The position numbers and the translations under genes are program-made. DNA of 64,000 nucleotides from Diplosphaera chodatii (lineage: Eukaryota; Chlorophyta; Trebouxiophyceae; Prasiolales; Stichococcaceae): assembly GCA_032358165.1 (NCBI GenBank), contig JAALGY010000039.1, positions 744,001 to 808,000 of the forward strand, written 5' to 3'. The stretch's first letter is position 1. Every line of letters starts with the position of its first letter. The notes under the pieces were generated by a model, which saw nothing but the letters and a program-made list of their open reading frames with translations, searched no databases and was not told the DNA's origin. Of the stretch, positions 23,233 to 33,967 are shown one piece after another.

Positions 23233-24215
23233 CTTGCTGCCGACAGCTGGGTGCAATAGACTCTCTGCTGACGTTCGCCCTGGACCCAGGCAGCTGCGTG
23301 CGCGAGTCAAGCTGTGTGCCGATTTTAACACTCGTGCAATGGCATACAATTATAGTCATTGCTTCAATGACAACTACTATATATATGGCAGGGTGCAACA
23401 TCACCAGAGCTGGCATCACTGCTGCGGTGATTGTAAATCGCCTCGAACCGTCTTTCGATGATCCACCTGGCGCGTAGCCCTGGGAGGTCGCTCGTACGGC
23501 CTATGAAACGCTTGCCACGAGGTTTTCGGGGAGACAGAAGCTAAATGAGTGGCTGGTTCAGCGCAAGTGGTTGGTGAACGGCTTGACGGGAAAACCAGCG
23601 GTGTCTCACAACGAATCCAGACAGGTCATGCAAGCAAGTAGTGCCCAAACGACCGCCAGCTCCAAGGCCCCGCTCTGATGAACGGTCTGATGAAGCAAGT
23701 AGAAAGAACCGATCAATATGAAATCAGGGATGTATATATCTGGCAGGCTTCACAGAAGTCCTAGATGTTAGCCAGTTCATCTGCAGATACAGCTGTGCTC
23801 ATGTGCAGTTCCACCGTCCCACTGTGCAACAGGGACACAGTTTCGGATCACGAGATCTGCAAGTGTGCCAGCACGGTACATTCAGCTGGTAAGGTGCAAG
23901 GTGTTCGCACAACTACTGAAGCATAGGCGCTCGTATCGTCATACCAACGTAGCATCTGCATTGCACTTGTGCCGTGTTGCACGATAGGCCACAGCCCTCT
24001 AGCACCGCTGCGTTCCGCTGTGACCATGGCGGTATGGCATGTGTAAATAGACCGAACGAGGCAGAACATATGTGGTGCCTCCACAGCCACAGCATAGGTC
24101 AGGACAGCATACGCATTGCCGCCACCACAAAGGGGAGCCATGGCTGCCAAAATCACCCTTGCTGCCGCTGGCAGCCTGCTGCTGCCGCTGCCAGGCGGGT
24201 GCTGCCGCCAATGCA
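23233..24215. other. Intergenic, no gene seen
   Basis: This lies upstream of the PAN-like gene and downstream of the SNF4 stop. Bases about 23450-23660 differ in texture from the surroundings (few CTGCAG-like words, no long frame). They could be old element remnant or non-coding transcript, but nothing specific is recognised. Confidence 0.35.
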
Positions 24216-27200
24216 TCATAGCAGAAGGTAAGCTGCCACATCTGACAGGGAAACGATGGCCTCAACTCTCCTCGTCTCTGCCTCCACCACAACCAGCCGC
24301 CGGACACCTGCAGCATGATGCAGAGCAGGTGAGATGGATCTGCACACTGTTGCCATTCTGCAGGGCGCAAGACTCCTACAAATGTCAATGTTTCCAAACT
24401 GTGATATGTGCATTGGCTGCGGCATCATTAAAACTTCCAGACGGTGGATGCGACCTTGTGCTGAAGCCTCGCAAGCGGGCTGCAAGCAGCTGCATCAAAA
24501 GCCGGACACACCTGGCTGCGCGAGGCGCTCCACGATGGCGCGCAGCGAGTCGCGCACGGTGATGGAGTGGAACCGCGGCTTGCCGCCGCTGGGCACCGTG
24601 CCGTCGCCGTCCGGCCTCGCCGCCTCGGCGCTGCCGTTGCGGCCCTGCAGTCGAAGTAGCCCCCTGAGACCGGGACACTGGATGAAACAGCAGGCGTGCA
24701 TGGCCAATCAGTACGTTGAGCGACCTTGGTCCGCCAGGCTGGGGTACTGCAGGGAACTGGCCGCCTGCCAGGCGGGAGCCACGCCTGACATCACAGCCAG
24801 GTGGCTCAACATTTGCTGCATTGTCAGGTGCTCACCCCCAGCCGCAGCGCCTGCCCCACCGTCACATCCTCCCACTGCAGGCGGTTGTACGCGTTCGCCG
24901 CCGCCAGCGCTGTGATGTCTGCCCGTGCGTAGATGTCTATGAGCCCGCCCTGCTCATCCAGCACCGGCAGTGCTGACACGCCAGCCTGTATAGTAAGCAC
25001 CAGTGAGTCTGTGTTACAATCAACGTCAAGCAGCCTACTGCAACAGGAAACTGCGCAACGGCAGGCGATCTGCGCTGCAGCAGCCGCCAATGCATGCAGA
25101 CCAGCCAGACCTGCAGCAGGTGCCCCAGCGCCTGCGTTAGCGGCGTGGCCTCTGTGACCGTCGCCAGCTGCCGCACCTTCCGCCGGTCCCTCCGCTCTTT
25201 CGGGCCATTGACCTGCAGGCGCAGCGTCAGCTGGTGCTGGCAAGTGTCGGCCGCACGCCACCAACAGTGCACGAAGCCCGGCCTTATCTGCTGTCTTGTC
25301 CAGCCCCTTGCTGGGTCGTGCTAATCAATACTCTGACACAGCGCACACTGAGCCTAATAGATTTATTCCGAATCTAGCCAAATAAGGGCCCACCTCGCCA
25401 TTCTCAAGCGGCCTGCCATCGCTGCTGCTGCGGTGGGCGTCATCCCCCTGCTGATGTTGCTGTTGCTGCTGCTGCTGCTGCTGCTGCAGAAACGGCGAGT
25501 CGCTCGACCATGTGCCCAGCTGCACACGGCACACATCCTTGTCATCAGTCGAAGCACACCATCTCTCGAGTGAGCACAGTCACCTGCTGCATCAGCAATG
25601 CAACCTTCGGGATGTGATGGCCGTTGGATACAACTGCCATTGCAGAGGCAGCGGTGCTGTAGCAGTTCGTTACACTTCTCCAAGCCCTACCGGGAGGCGG
25701 CCCAACGGCTGCCCAAGCAGGGGCAGAGACGCCAGGGAGGCGCGGAAGTGCCGCAGCAGGCACGCGAGCACGCCGCCTATGGTTGCGACGCTGAGCAGCG
25801 TGCAGACCTTACCACCACCTGCACGGCCACAAACATGCCACGAGGCTTCTGCACGCTGCCCACGTTGCGCAGTTCTGGTGCACCGTCAGCACAGCTTCCT
25901 CAAAGACAATGGCAGCACACAGGCTGCCGACAAAGCTTTGTTGCACCCTGCACTATGCTGCGATGTTACACATCACATCAAGCCCGACATGCAAATAATG
26001 CATTGGGAGTCGACTGACAGGGGATGCTGCTATGGTAGAACTCCAGGGTGGGCAGCGCGTCAGGTGGAGCTGCAAAGACATTCACCTAGAGGGTCGCCAT
26101 CAATGACGGGCGACATGTGGCAGCGCTCTGAGAACAGGCGCTGCACCAGCAGCTGCAGCGGGTCCGAGGGCCGCACGAACACCAGCGGCTTTGGTGACTG
26201 CCCCTCGCCCGCCGCGCCTGCGCACCCACCCAGCAGCAGCGTTGACCAAGAAGCAACACACATGGTCGCCCATCAGCCACAGTTAGGCCCATGTCGGGTC
26301 AGTTGCTACCATCCTGAGAGGAGAGCACATCAGCATGAGCAGCTATTCGGCCCTCTACATATTGTCTGGCCAGGTCGATGTGCTGGTGTACAAGGGTTAG
26401 ATCAGGTCACCCTCTCGCAGGCCCTTCAGCGTGTGGCGGTCCATCTCTGCCTCTGAAAGGGGGTTGCCGCTGCTCGTCACGCTCGTGCGCAGCGACTGCA
26501 GGACCTGCAGCAGCAATCAGCTGGTGCCATGAGATTCCAACGCTGTGAGCTCCTGGCATTGGGGTGGCCGAGCCTGGGGGCTGAGATGCCGTCATAATGC
26601 AAGGAAGCAGAGCTGGAGGTTGAGCACTGTACATGGCACGTCGTCAAGACTACGTGCAGCACCTGAATGAAGTCTGAAGCTGATACCATGCCAGGCACAG
26701 TGGCTGTCTCTGCGTCCCAGAGCGGCGCTGAAGCAATCCCCTGTGGCACATGCAACACACCTGACCACCTGAGCCAGCTTGCAGCACATTTGAATTGAAA
26801 AAGTGCAAAGGTTTGCCTGCATGACATAGGGCGGGCTGCTGTGCGATTGAACATCCAGCGGTCTTGGCACCACAATCGCGTGGGCAGACACAAGCAATCG
26901 TGCCCCCTAACATCACGGCTCAAAACAGCCTTCCGGTCAAAGGTCCTCTTTTCCATCGCTGTTTGCACTTCCCTTACCGCTATCCATCGCGCTTGACCAG
27001 GACACCGGCTGAGATGCATGTTAAGCCCTGTTCCCTGACGCGAGGCATGCACAGCCCACTATGCAGCTTGCAGCACTGCGACTCGCCTGCTCGTGCAGCG
27101 CATGGAATGCCTGCCGGATGGGCAGCGCCAAGTCCAGCAGCACCACCTTGCCCGACTCCGGGATGAGCTCGTACACGGTGTGCGTCGCCAGGAACTCCCT

Positions 27201-28820
27201 GACCTTCCGCCGCGTGTAGTCCGGGTCGTTGGTCTGTGTGACATGACGACAGGCTTGTGAGGACCTTGTGGGTTCACGTGCAGCCACACACCGTCTTGGT
27301 GTTCGGCATGTCCGCAACTTCCTTGCATTGCGTGCCCTTGGGGTGAATGCGGAGACTTTGTATTTACCCAAAGGTCAGACATTTGTGGTCTCATCTCTCA
27401 ACACTGCAGAGGACCATGCAGCAGGTCAGAGGAGGATGCAGCACGTCCCTCGGCCCATTGCAAGAACCTATCCTGCTAATGTTGACTTGGGGGGCGTAGA
27501 GGGGGGGACGCTGTGCACGGACACGCAGCTCGCAGCTCAGTGGACAGCAGCCGCTGCAGGCAAGAGCAACCAACCTGCACCACGATGGGCGCGCCGGGCT
27601 GCGCCACCGCGGTGGAGGGCGAGTCAGCGTCCATGGGGGTGTCGCCGTCGTCGCCGGCGCCGCTGCCGCCGCTGGGGTGCGCCTCGGGCACCGGGCCGCT
27701 GCCAGCGCCCACCATCGCGCCCGAGCCCTGCAGTGCAGATCGACCCATTTCACCTGTAGAGCCTCCTGCCGCTTCTTGATAGCACTACCTGGTCATCGCA
27801 GCTCAGCGCATGCCAGGTAAAACATCGACACTCAACTGCATGGCCAAGCTGACGTTCCCATGCTCGCACGACTTGCATGGAAGTGTTGCAGGGTGGTCCT
27901 CCTGTCTGACTTCACATGACGCTACAGCCGATGGCGCGCCGTGACTCACCTGCGGGGAGGGCGGCGCATGCTGCGCATGCGCTGCGTGTGCCGCCGCGGG
28001 TGGCTGCTGCTGGTGCTGGTGCTGATCGTGCTGCTGTTGCTGCTGCTGTCGCTGAGGCGCCGGCTCCCCAGCTGCTGGCGCCCCGCTGCACAAGCAACCC
28101 AACCTTTGTGTGACACAGAACACCATGGCAAACATGCACATCATCGGTCCATCCCACCGGCTTGTACCATATCAATTGTGCGATGCGGCCTACCCTTCAG
28201 GCCGCCGGACGAACAGCCAGTTGTTGACGTTGCCCAACGGGTCCGGCATGTAAGGCTGGCTCTCGTCATGGCGCCAAGAACCGTCTACAATGAACTTGTA
28301 CTGATGGTACCTGCGCAGTGCACTTTCCTCTGGTCTTGTCAGTCGGTGCTGTACTATTGTGGTTGGCGTGCTGCCGCATGCAGGTTCATCCCTGTATCAC
28401 ACAGCAGGGCAGAGCAGCCAAGCTGCTTTGCGCATGCTGCGGATGTGCGGGTGGCAGCCGTACCCGGGCGGCAGGTGCACAACGACTGCAAAGGTCTCCG
28501 GCGACTCAGCAACCGGCGACATGGGCATGGTCTCCACCCATCGCGTGAACGACCCGCACAGGTGCACCTGCAGTGATTGGCGGCGGGTGTCAATACCTAC
28601 GCATGCGGCAACATTTGCAGCAGCGACTCGCACCAACCGTGCAGCACCGACTGTCGTCACCGGCGTGCAGGCGTGACCTGACTTACGCAGCGACCTGCAT
28701 CGTGCTGCTGGGGTCAAGAGCACAAGCTTGGGGGCAGCTTGGCAGGGCGTGGTGCTCGCTGCTCACCGTCTTGCCGCCGAACCGCCACACAAACTTTGTT
28801 GGCACAAAGTAGGCACACAT
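24216..28820 (-). CDS. SNF4: SNF4-type beta-gamma subunit of SnRK1 (CBM48 plus CBS domains)
   Basis: Fifteen exons (right to left: 28767-28820, 28464-28567, 28194-28310, 27950-28085, 27575-27727, 27087-27233, 26663-26740, 26411-26504, 26086-26217, 25691-25818, 25394-25519, 25111-25212, 24836-24985, 24512-24644, 24216-24307) close in phase: 581 residues. The N-terminal CBM48 glycogen/starch-binding domain is clear (PTKFVWRFGG, GSFTRWVETMPMSP, YHQYKFIVDGSWRHDE). A Gln/His/Ala-rich linker follows, then four CBS motifs (FLATHTVYELIPESGKVV; SERCHMSPVIDGDP; GVSALPVLDEQGG; FHSITVRDSLRAIVE) and an end matching plant SNF4 (RRLVVVEAETRRVE, SLSDV). This plant and algal fusion of beta and gamma AMPK parts activates SnRK1. 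A polyGln tract sits in a linker within the CBS region. One intron has a GCGAGT donor at 27086. Confidence 0.93.
25458..25489 (-). repeat. CTG/CAG triplet tract encoding polyGln in SNF4
   Basis: The run of TGC/CTG triplets on the plus strand encodes ten consecutive Gln followed by His-Gln-Gln in the SNF4 exon 25394-25519. The tract is slightly interrupted at its 3' end (TGTTGC, GATGTT). Such triplet runs expand and contract, so length polymorphism between strains is expected. Confidence 0.85.
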
Positions 28821-29259
28821 GGCGCCCAACAGCGGGCGCTGCGGCCACGCGGCCCGCCGCGATGGCCCGTGATTCCCTGGCCAAGCTGCTGATGCTGACT
28901 GTGCTTGGCCTCTTGCAAACCTGCTGTCGCGTCCCGCGGCTCCGTCAGCCTCTCACACACTCAATGAGAACGGTAATGCACCTCGACGATGTGGGTGCAG
29001 GTGCCGATCATGTGCAATTTGCCACCTGAGCTGCTGCATCCAGTTCCTCTGCCAAAGGCAGGCCAAACCCTGCTCCAGCTCGATGGTTGCATAACTTTTA
29101 CGTCATGCTACTCATACAGTTTATGCGTCGATGACATGCCACTCTCTTATCGCCTTGCACAACCGACTAGCAGTACTTGGACATCTTGGACTTTCGTTCT
29201 GTCGCTCTGAACTGCGGTGTATTGGTCATTGACCTCACAGTTGTAACCACTACAACAGA
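28821..29259. promoter_or_regulatory. Divergent promoter region between SNF4 and P450
   Basis: These 439 bases separate the SNF4 start (minus) from the P450 start (plus). No TATA box or other element was identified with confidence. A short plus-strand frame beginning near 28861 (MARDSLAKLLMLTVLG) looks signal-like but does not splice into the P450 model. Confidence 0.4.
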
Positions 29260-32200
29260 ATGTGGCCCTCCTGGGCAATTGCGCTACTTCTGAGCGCAGT
29301 TGGGGTAGGCGCACACTCAGCAATGTACATGCAAGCTTGCTGCCTGATATACGCCACCTGACTGCTGTCCGTGTACGACTCCAGGCATCCTGGAGTTTCG
29401 GGATGCATGCATGGGACAACGTCGTCGCTTGACTGGAAGCTGGTCAACCGCAGGTGTACATCTATGGGCTTAACCTGCGGGCCAGATGGCGGCTCCGCCA
29501 CATACCGGGGCCTCGGCCGCAGTGGCTGTTCGGCAACCTGCGACAGGTGCTGTATGTGCGCCAGCCAGGCACCATGATCCTGCTGCAGAAACATGCACAC
29601 GTATCTGATGTTTGCGGTGCATGTGCTGTCTGTTGTCTACCTGATCCACTTGCGCCACCGTTGGTGATCATGGCTCGTCTGCCTGCAGATGAAGCCGGGC
29701 ATGCATGTGACGCTGCCAGAGTATGCCAGGCAGTTCGGGCCGGTGTGCAAGATCTTCTTCGGCCGGTTTGCCATCGTGCTCATCAGCGACCCCGACGCCG
29801 TCAGGGAGGTATGCCCGTGCATTTCGTTCCTCAGCAGCGGCAGCGTCCTTCCGTATGCTGCGCTGCACAGCTTCGTCCTGCCGCAATCAGTGTTCATGTA
29901 TGTGCACTGCGCTTTCACAGGACGTGATGTCATTTAACACATAGCACCTGCCAATTGTGCAGGTGTGCGTGTCCAAGTTCATGGCGTTCCACGACCGGCA
30001 GTACAACATGGGCCAGGTTGGTGGCAATGACGACGAGGCCAATTGCACGATGAAGTACGGCATGCTGTCCGCCAGGTACATGGCTGAGCACTGCTGCCTT
30101 GTCAGGAACATGGCCTCCTCACTGTAGCACTGCCAACCAAAGTTATTGCACCATCAACAGCGAAACTGCATTGTCGACACGGCTCATCTCTCACTCTAGG
30201 CTCTGCACACTGCAGGGGCAAGTACTGGGCTGGCCTGCGCGCCAGCTGCGAGCGAGTCTTCCACTCCGGCCAGCTGGCGACGTATGCGCCGCTGATGAAC
30301 TCGGCCGCCGAGAAGCTCGCGGCCCGGCTGCGGCGGGGTCCTGCGGCAGCAGCGGAAGCAGCTGCCACAGAACAAGCAGTAGCACCAGTGGAAGCCGCCG
30401 TCAACAGCGCGGATGCTGCCGCGTCAGCGGGCACAGACAAGCAGGCAGCGCCGGCACCGGATGCTGCGGCGGCGGCGGAGCAGCCCGCCGACCCCAAGGC
30501 CATCAACCTCACTGCCGCGCTTGCCACCATGACCCTGGAGGTCATTGGCACCAGCGCCTTCGGGTGAGCTGCATTGAGGGACCCGTTCATCTGATTGGCA
30601 GAGAAACCACGAGTCAAAATGGTGATGCCTGCTCGTTTCAAGTACTTCGTTGTGACAATTCCCACTGCGGTGCTGAAACCCTATGTTGCACCTGTGAAAG
30701 GGTGGAGTTCGACACCGACAAGGTGGAGTCTCGTATCGTGCACGAGGTGCGGTCATGCTCACGGCATCAACAGTCTGGCAGTCTTCTTACATCAGATGAC
30801 TGATGTGGGAAGCGAGGATCAACAAAGGAGGAAAGTGCTGCTGCAGGCCAAGTTTGTGATGTCGCCGCCGAAGCGTCCCAACAGCCTGAATCGCATGGGC
30901 AGCATACTGATGCCCGAGCTCGGGTGAGAGGCGATGTGACGCCCTCTGTCATGCATGTGGTCTATCATGCACACCTCTGCAGCTCTGCGACAGCATGATG
31001 TGGCCCTGCGTCTGCAGTTGATGCAGGCGGCATGACGGCAGGCGTGTGCGCACACGTGACTGCCTGCTCTGCATCCGCAGGCGTCTGTGGTTCCTGCTCG
31101 CGTCCTGGTCGGGGTCGGAGGCAGTACGCGGCAGCTTCAAGGCGCGCGGCTTCCTGCTGGGCACCAGCCAGGTGGGCAGAGTGTGCTCAAGGGTATGCAA
31201 CGGTCGTGTGATCGACCACCAGCCAAAGCATTGCAAATGGCAAGCAGCTTGGGTACTGCCAGTGTTGACCATCCAAGGAGCGATGTGCTGAGAAGGCCGG
31301 CAGTGTCTGTGGTGCAGGTGCTGCTGCGGAACGCTCGCAAGCAGCTGGGCGCAGAGAACAAGGAACACAGCTGCAACGGGCGGCCAGGACTTGCCGAATG
31401 GCAGCAGCACAGCGGCGGGCAGTGATGCAGCCTCGGAAGGCGCAAAAGCCTATGCGCAGATACCCACCTCAGGGCGCAAGGACCCAGACCTGCAAGTCTA
31501 TGACGAGGTGAGTGGCCTGCGCTGTCAGACACCGTGAACATCTGCTGCTTTGCTGTTGTCGCCTTGTGCGACACTCAATGCAGCCCGCCGATCGCATGGT
31601 CAACCTCACCAAGAAGAATGGCGCGCAAGAGGATGGAACAATTCATTCGTTGCGGGGCTTACATGGACATTGTCCGTTCTGCTTGCTGCTCAAGCCTGGT
31701 GTGTTGGTGCGCTCTGCAGTTTGTCGAATTACCGGTGTTGGTTGTGCAGGCCAAGGCTGATGCGAGCAGGGAGTACGGCGGCGCGGTCCCCCGCGACGGC
31801 AGCCTGCTGCACCACCTGCTGCGCGCGCACAACAAGGAGACGGGGCGCCCCTTCTCCGAGGTGGAGATCATGGCGCAGGGCAACACCTTCCTGCTGGCGG
31901 GTGCGCGGCCTTTGCCCTGGAGTCTGGGCAGTCTAGGCAGCCTGGTCACATGACCGTTGGCGTCTGCACGTACGCCGCCTGACTGCAGGTCATGTGAGGC
32001 CAGAGCTTCGGCAGCTGCACCACATCATGCTCGCGATGTCAAAGTGGTTTGCTGGATCCTGTCTGGATGAACAGGTTACGAGACGACGTCAACGGCGCTG
32101 ACGTTTGCCATTGCCGCCCTCGCGCGACACCCCGAGGTGGAGGCCAAGCTGCTGGCGGAGGTGGACGCGTTCCCCTGGGACGCCTCCGCCGGAGTCCCCT

Positions 32201-33335
32201 ATGAGCACATCGCCAAGCTGCCCTACACGCGGGCGGTGATCGACGAGGCAATGCGGTGAGTGCTCGCACACACCAGCTCGTGCTTTCCCTCGGCTAGGAA
32301 TTCATGTGCCATTCCAGCCTCAGACCCTCCAATGTGCATGCGGGTGTCCTCATCTGCCAGCAGCGGCAGCAGGGCAAGCTGCCAGAACGGGCGCACATGC
32401 GTGCAGCACGCTGCTCATGAAGCTGCCCATGAAGCAGGGCATGCTTAAGTTGGTCATGTTCATGATCATAGGTACTGGCCGCCAGTCACACCGCTGGTCG
32501 GCCTGCAGCGGGAGGCGACAGCGGACACGGTCGTGAGCGGTTACCGGCTGCCGCGCAGCGCCAAGCTCTGGATCAACGTCAACGCCATCCACCACGACGA
32601 GCGGTTCTGGCCCGAGCCTGAGGTGATTGCTGTGCTGTGTAGCCGAATCTGCTTAGAATGTATTGCTGTACAGGTGCGCATGGTCGTACATGGTCGCATG
32701 AGATCCTCATAGCATCTGAGGACAGCCTGTGTGTCAATGCTGGTGGGCATAGTAGCTGCACCATAAACTCCATCAGTCATGAGTGGCAAACCTGACAGCC
32801 ACATGTCCGATGACTGGCAGGTGTTCAAGCCTGAGCGCTTCCTGGAAGGCAGCCCAGAGGCAGCGACTCGGCACCAGTTCGCGTACCTGCCCTTCGGTGT
32901 GCAGCCTGCGATACCTTCCAACCGTCGTCCAATCAGCTGACTTTGCCCTGGGGGACAGCGCCTGTCTCCAGATATCAGCAGGCAGAGCATGTGTCACAGT
33001 GGACACACTGTGTGCAGGCGCTGGCCCGCGCAAGTGCATCGGCTACCGCTTTGCCCTTGAGGAGGCCGTCATCACACTGGCGCAGCTGTACCGGCACTTC
33101 ACCTTCAGGTGCTCATTATGTCGCCGCACCGGTTGCAACATGCATTGCGCCCCCATCTGTACACTTGGTTGTAATGTATTTATATGACCAAACAGTGGAT
33201 CATTGGGGCGCGGTATCATGCAGACTGGATGAGGCGAAGCACCCAGCTGGTCAGCCGCTGGACTTGAGCTCAGGAATCACCCTGTCGATTAAAGGTGGCT
33301 GCTGGGTGCTGCCGACCCCACGGGTGTCATCCTGA
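29260..33335 (+). CDS. Cytochrome P450 monooxygenase, with an apparent frameshift
   Basis: Exons: 29260-29304, 29454-29546, 29689-29808, 29963-30075, 30216-30563, 30701-30722, 30847-30923, 31081-31171, 31318-31507, one or more unresolved near 31580-31680, 31750-31900, 32075-32255, 32472-32622, 32821-32896, 33018-33108, 33224-33335. Landmarks: N-terminal membrane anchor, the Pro-rich hinge HIPGPRP, I-helix AGYETTS, ExxR as EAMR, PERF, and the haem loop FGAGPRKCIG with its Cys ligand. The haem loop is interrupted by an intron. By eye it is closest to the CYP3A/CYP711/thromboxane-synthase type; the substrate is unknown and ER location is inferred. Exon 31318-31507 is 190 bases: its start (LLRNARKQLGA) and end (KDPDLQVYDE) are in different frames, so an indel, a missed intron or a disabled allele must be considered. 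Confidence 0.85.
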
Positions 33336-33967
33336 ATACAACTGCGGGCATCCAAACGATTGTTCCGGTTTCGACTGGATTCTCCTTCTTCTACCGCTGC
33401 TAGTTGCAGGTTGTAGGTTGTACCGCCGCCAGCGCTAGTGCTGCGGCGTTGTATTGTACATGTTTACATTGCAGAGTGAGTTACAAACTTTGCCCAACGC
33501 CATCTGCCGTCAGCACTGTTGTAATCACATGGGTTGACTAACTGCTCTTGTAAGGCAGATTCGCGAATCGGCCTCATCCTGCCTTCTGCCATCTGGCGAT
33601 ATTCGGCCTATTGACCTGCCTCGGCAAGGCAGCGGAACGCTCCTACAGCGGCCTCAGCGGCCCGCAAAGCGCACTTGCAACCAGCGCCTTCAGGTGTCAC
33701 TGTCAGTTGCTTGCCGTTGCTGCGGAAGTCGGTGACTCCCAGCCACCAGCTGACCTTGTGAACGCCACCCGATGCTGCACGAAAGAAAGGTTCCTATACA
33801 GCGGCACCACAGCAACGGCAGCAGCGTCTCCAGCGCGCTGATCGTCCGCATTTCCCGGCTTCGACGCAGCTGCAGCCACTCGCCGCCGGGTTGAGCTGCA
33901 GCCGAGAAAGCGTGGCTCGCTGCAGCCTCAAATTCCACGCGAAAAGGAGGCTACCGTACAAAGCACC
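33336..33967. other. P450 3' region and S6K promoter region
   Basis: About 630 bases without a supported gene. The first part should be P450 3' UTR and the rest the S6K promoter and 5' UTR. No specific element is recognised apart from the TGTAA sites listed. Confidence 0.35.
33520..33524 (+). terminator. Candidate TGTAA polyadenylation signal of P450
   Basis: TGTAA is the common green-algal polyadenylation signal. It occurs here about 185 bases after the P450 stop and again at 33549-33553. The assignment is by position only. Confidence 0.3.

Noticed and set aside
28861..29029. Short plus-strand frame MARDSLAKLLML as a P450 start
   Set aside because: It does not reach the P450 anchor exon in frame. 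The ATG at 29260 gives a short anchor and closes phase with exon 29454.
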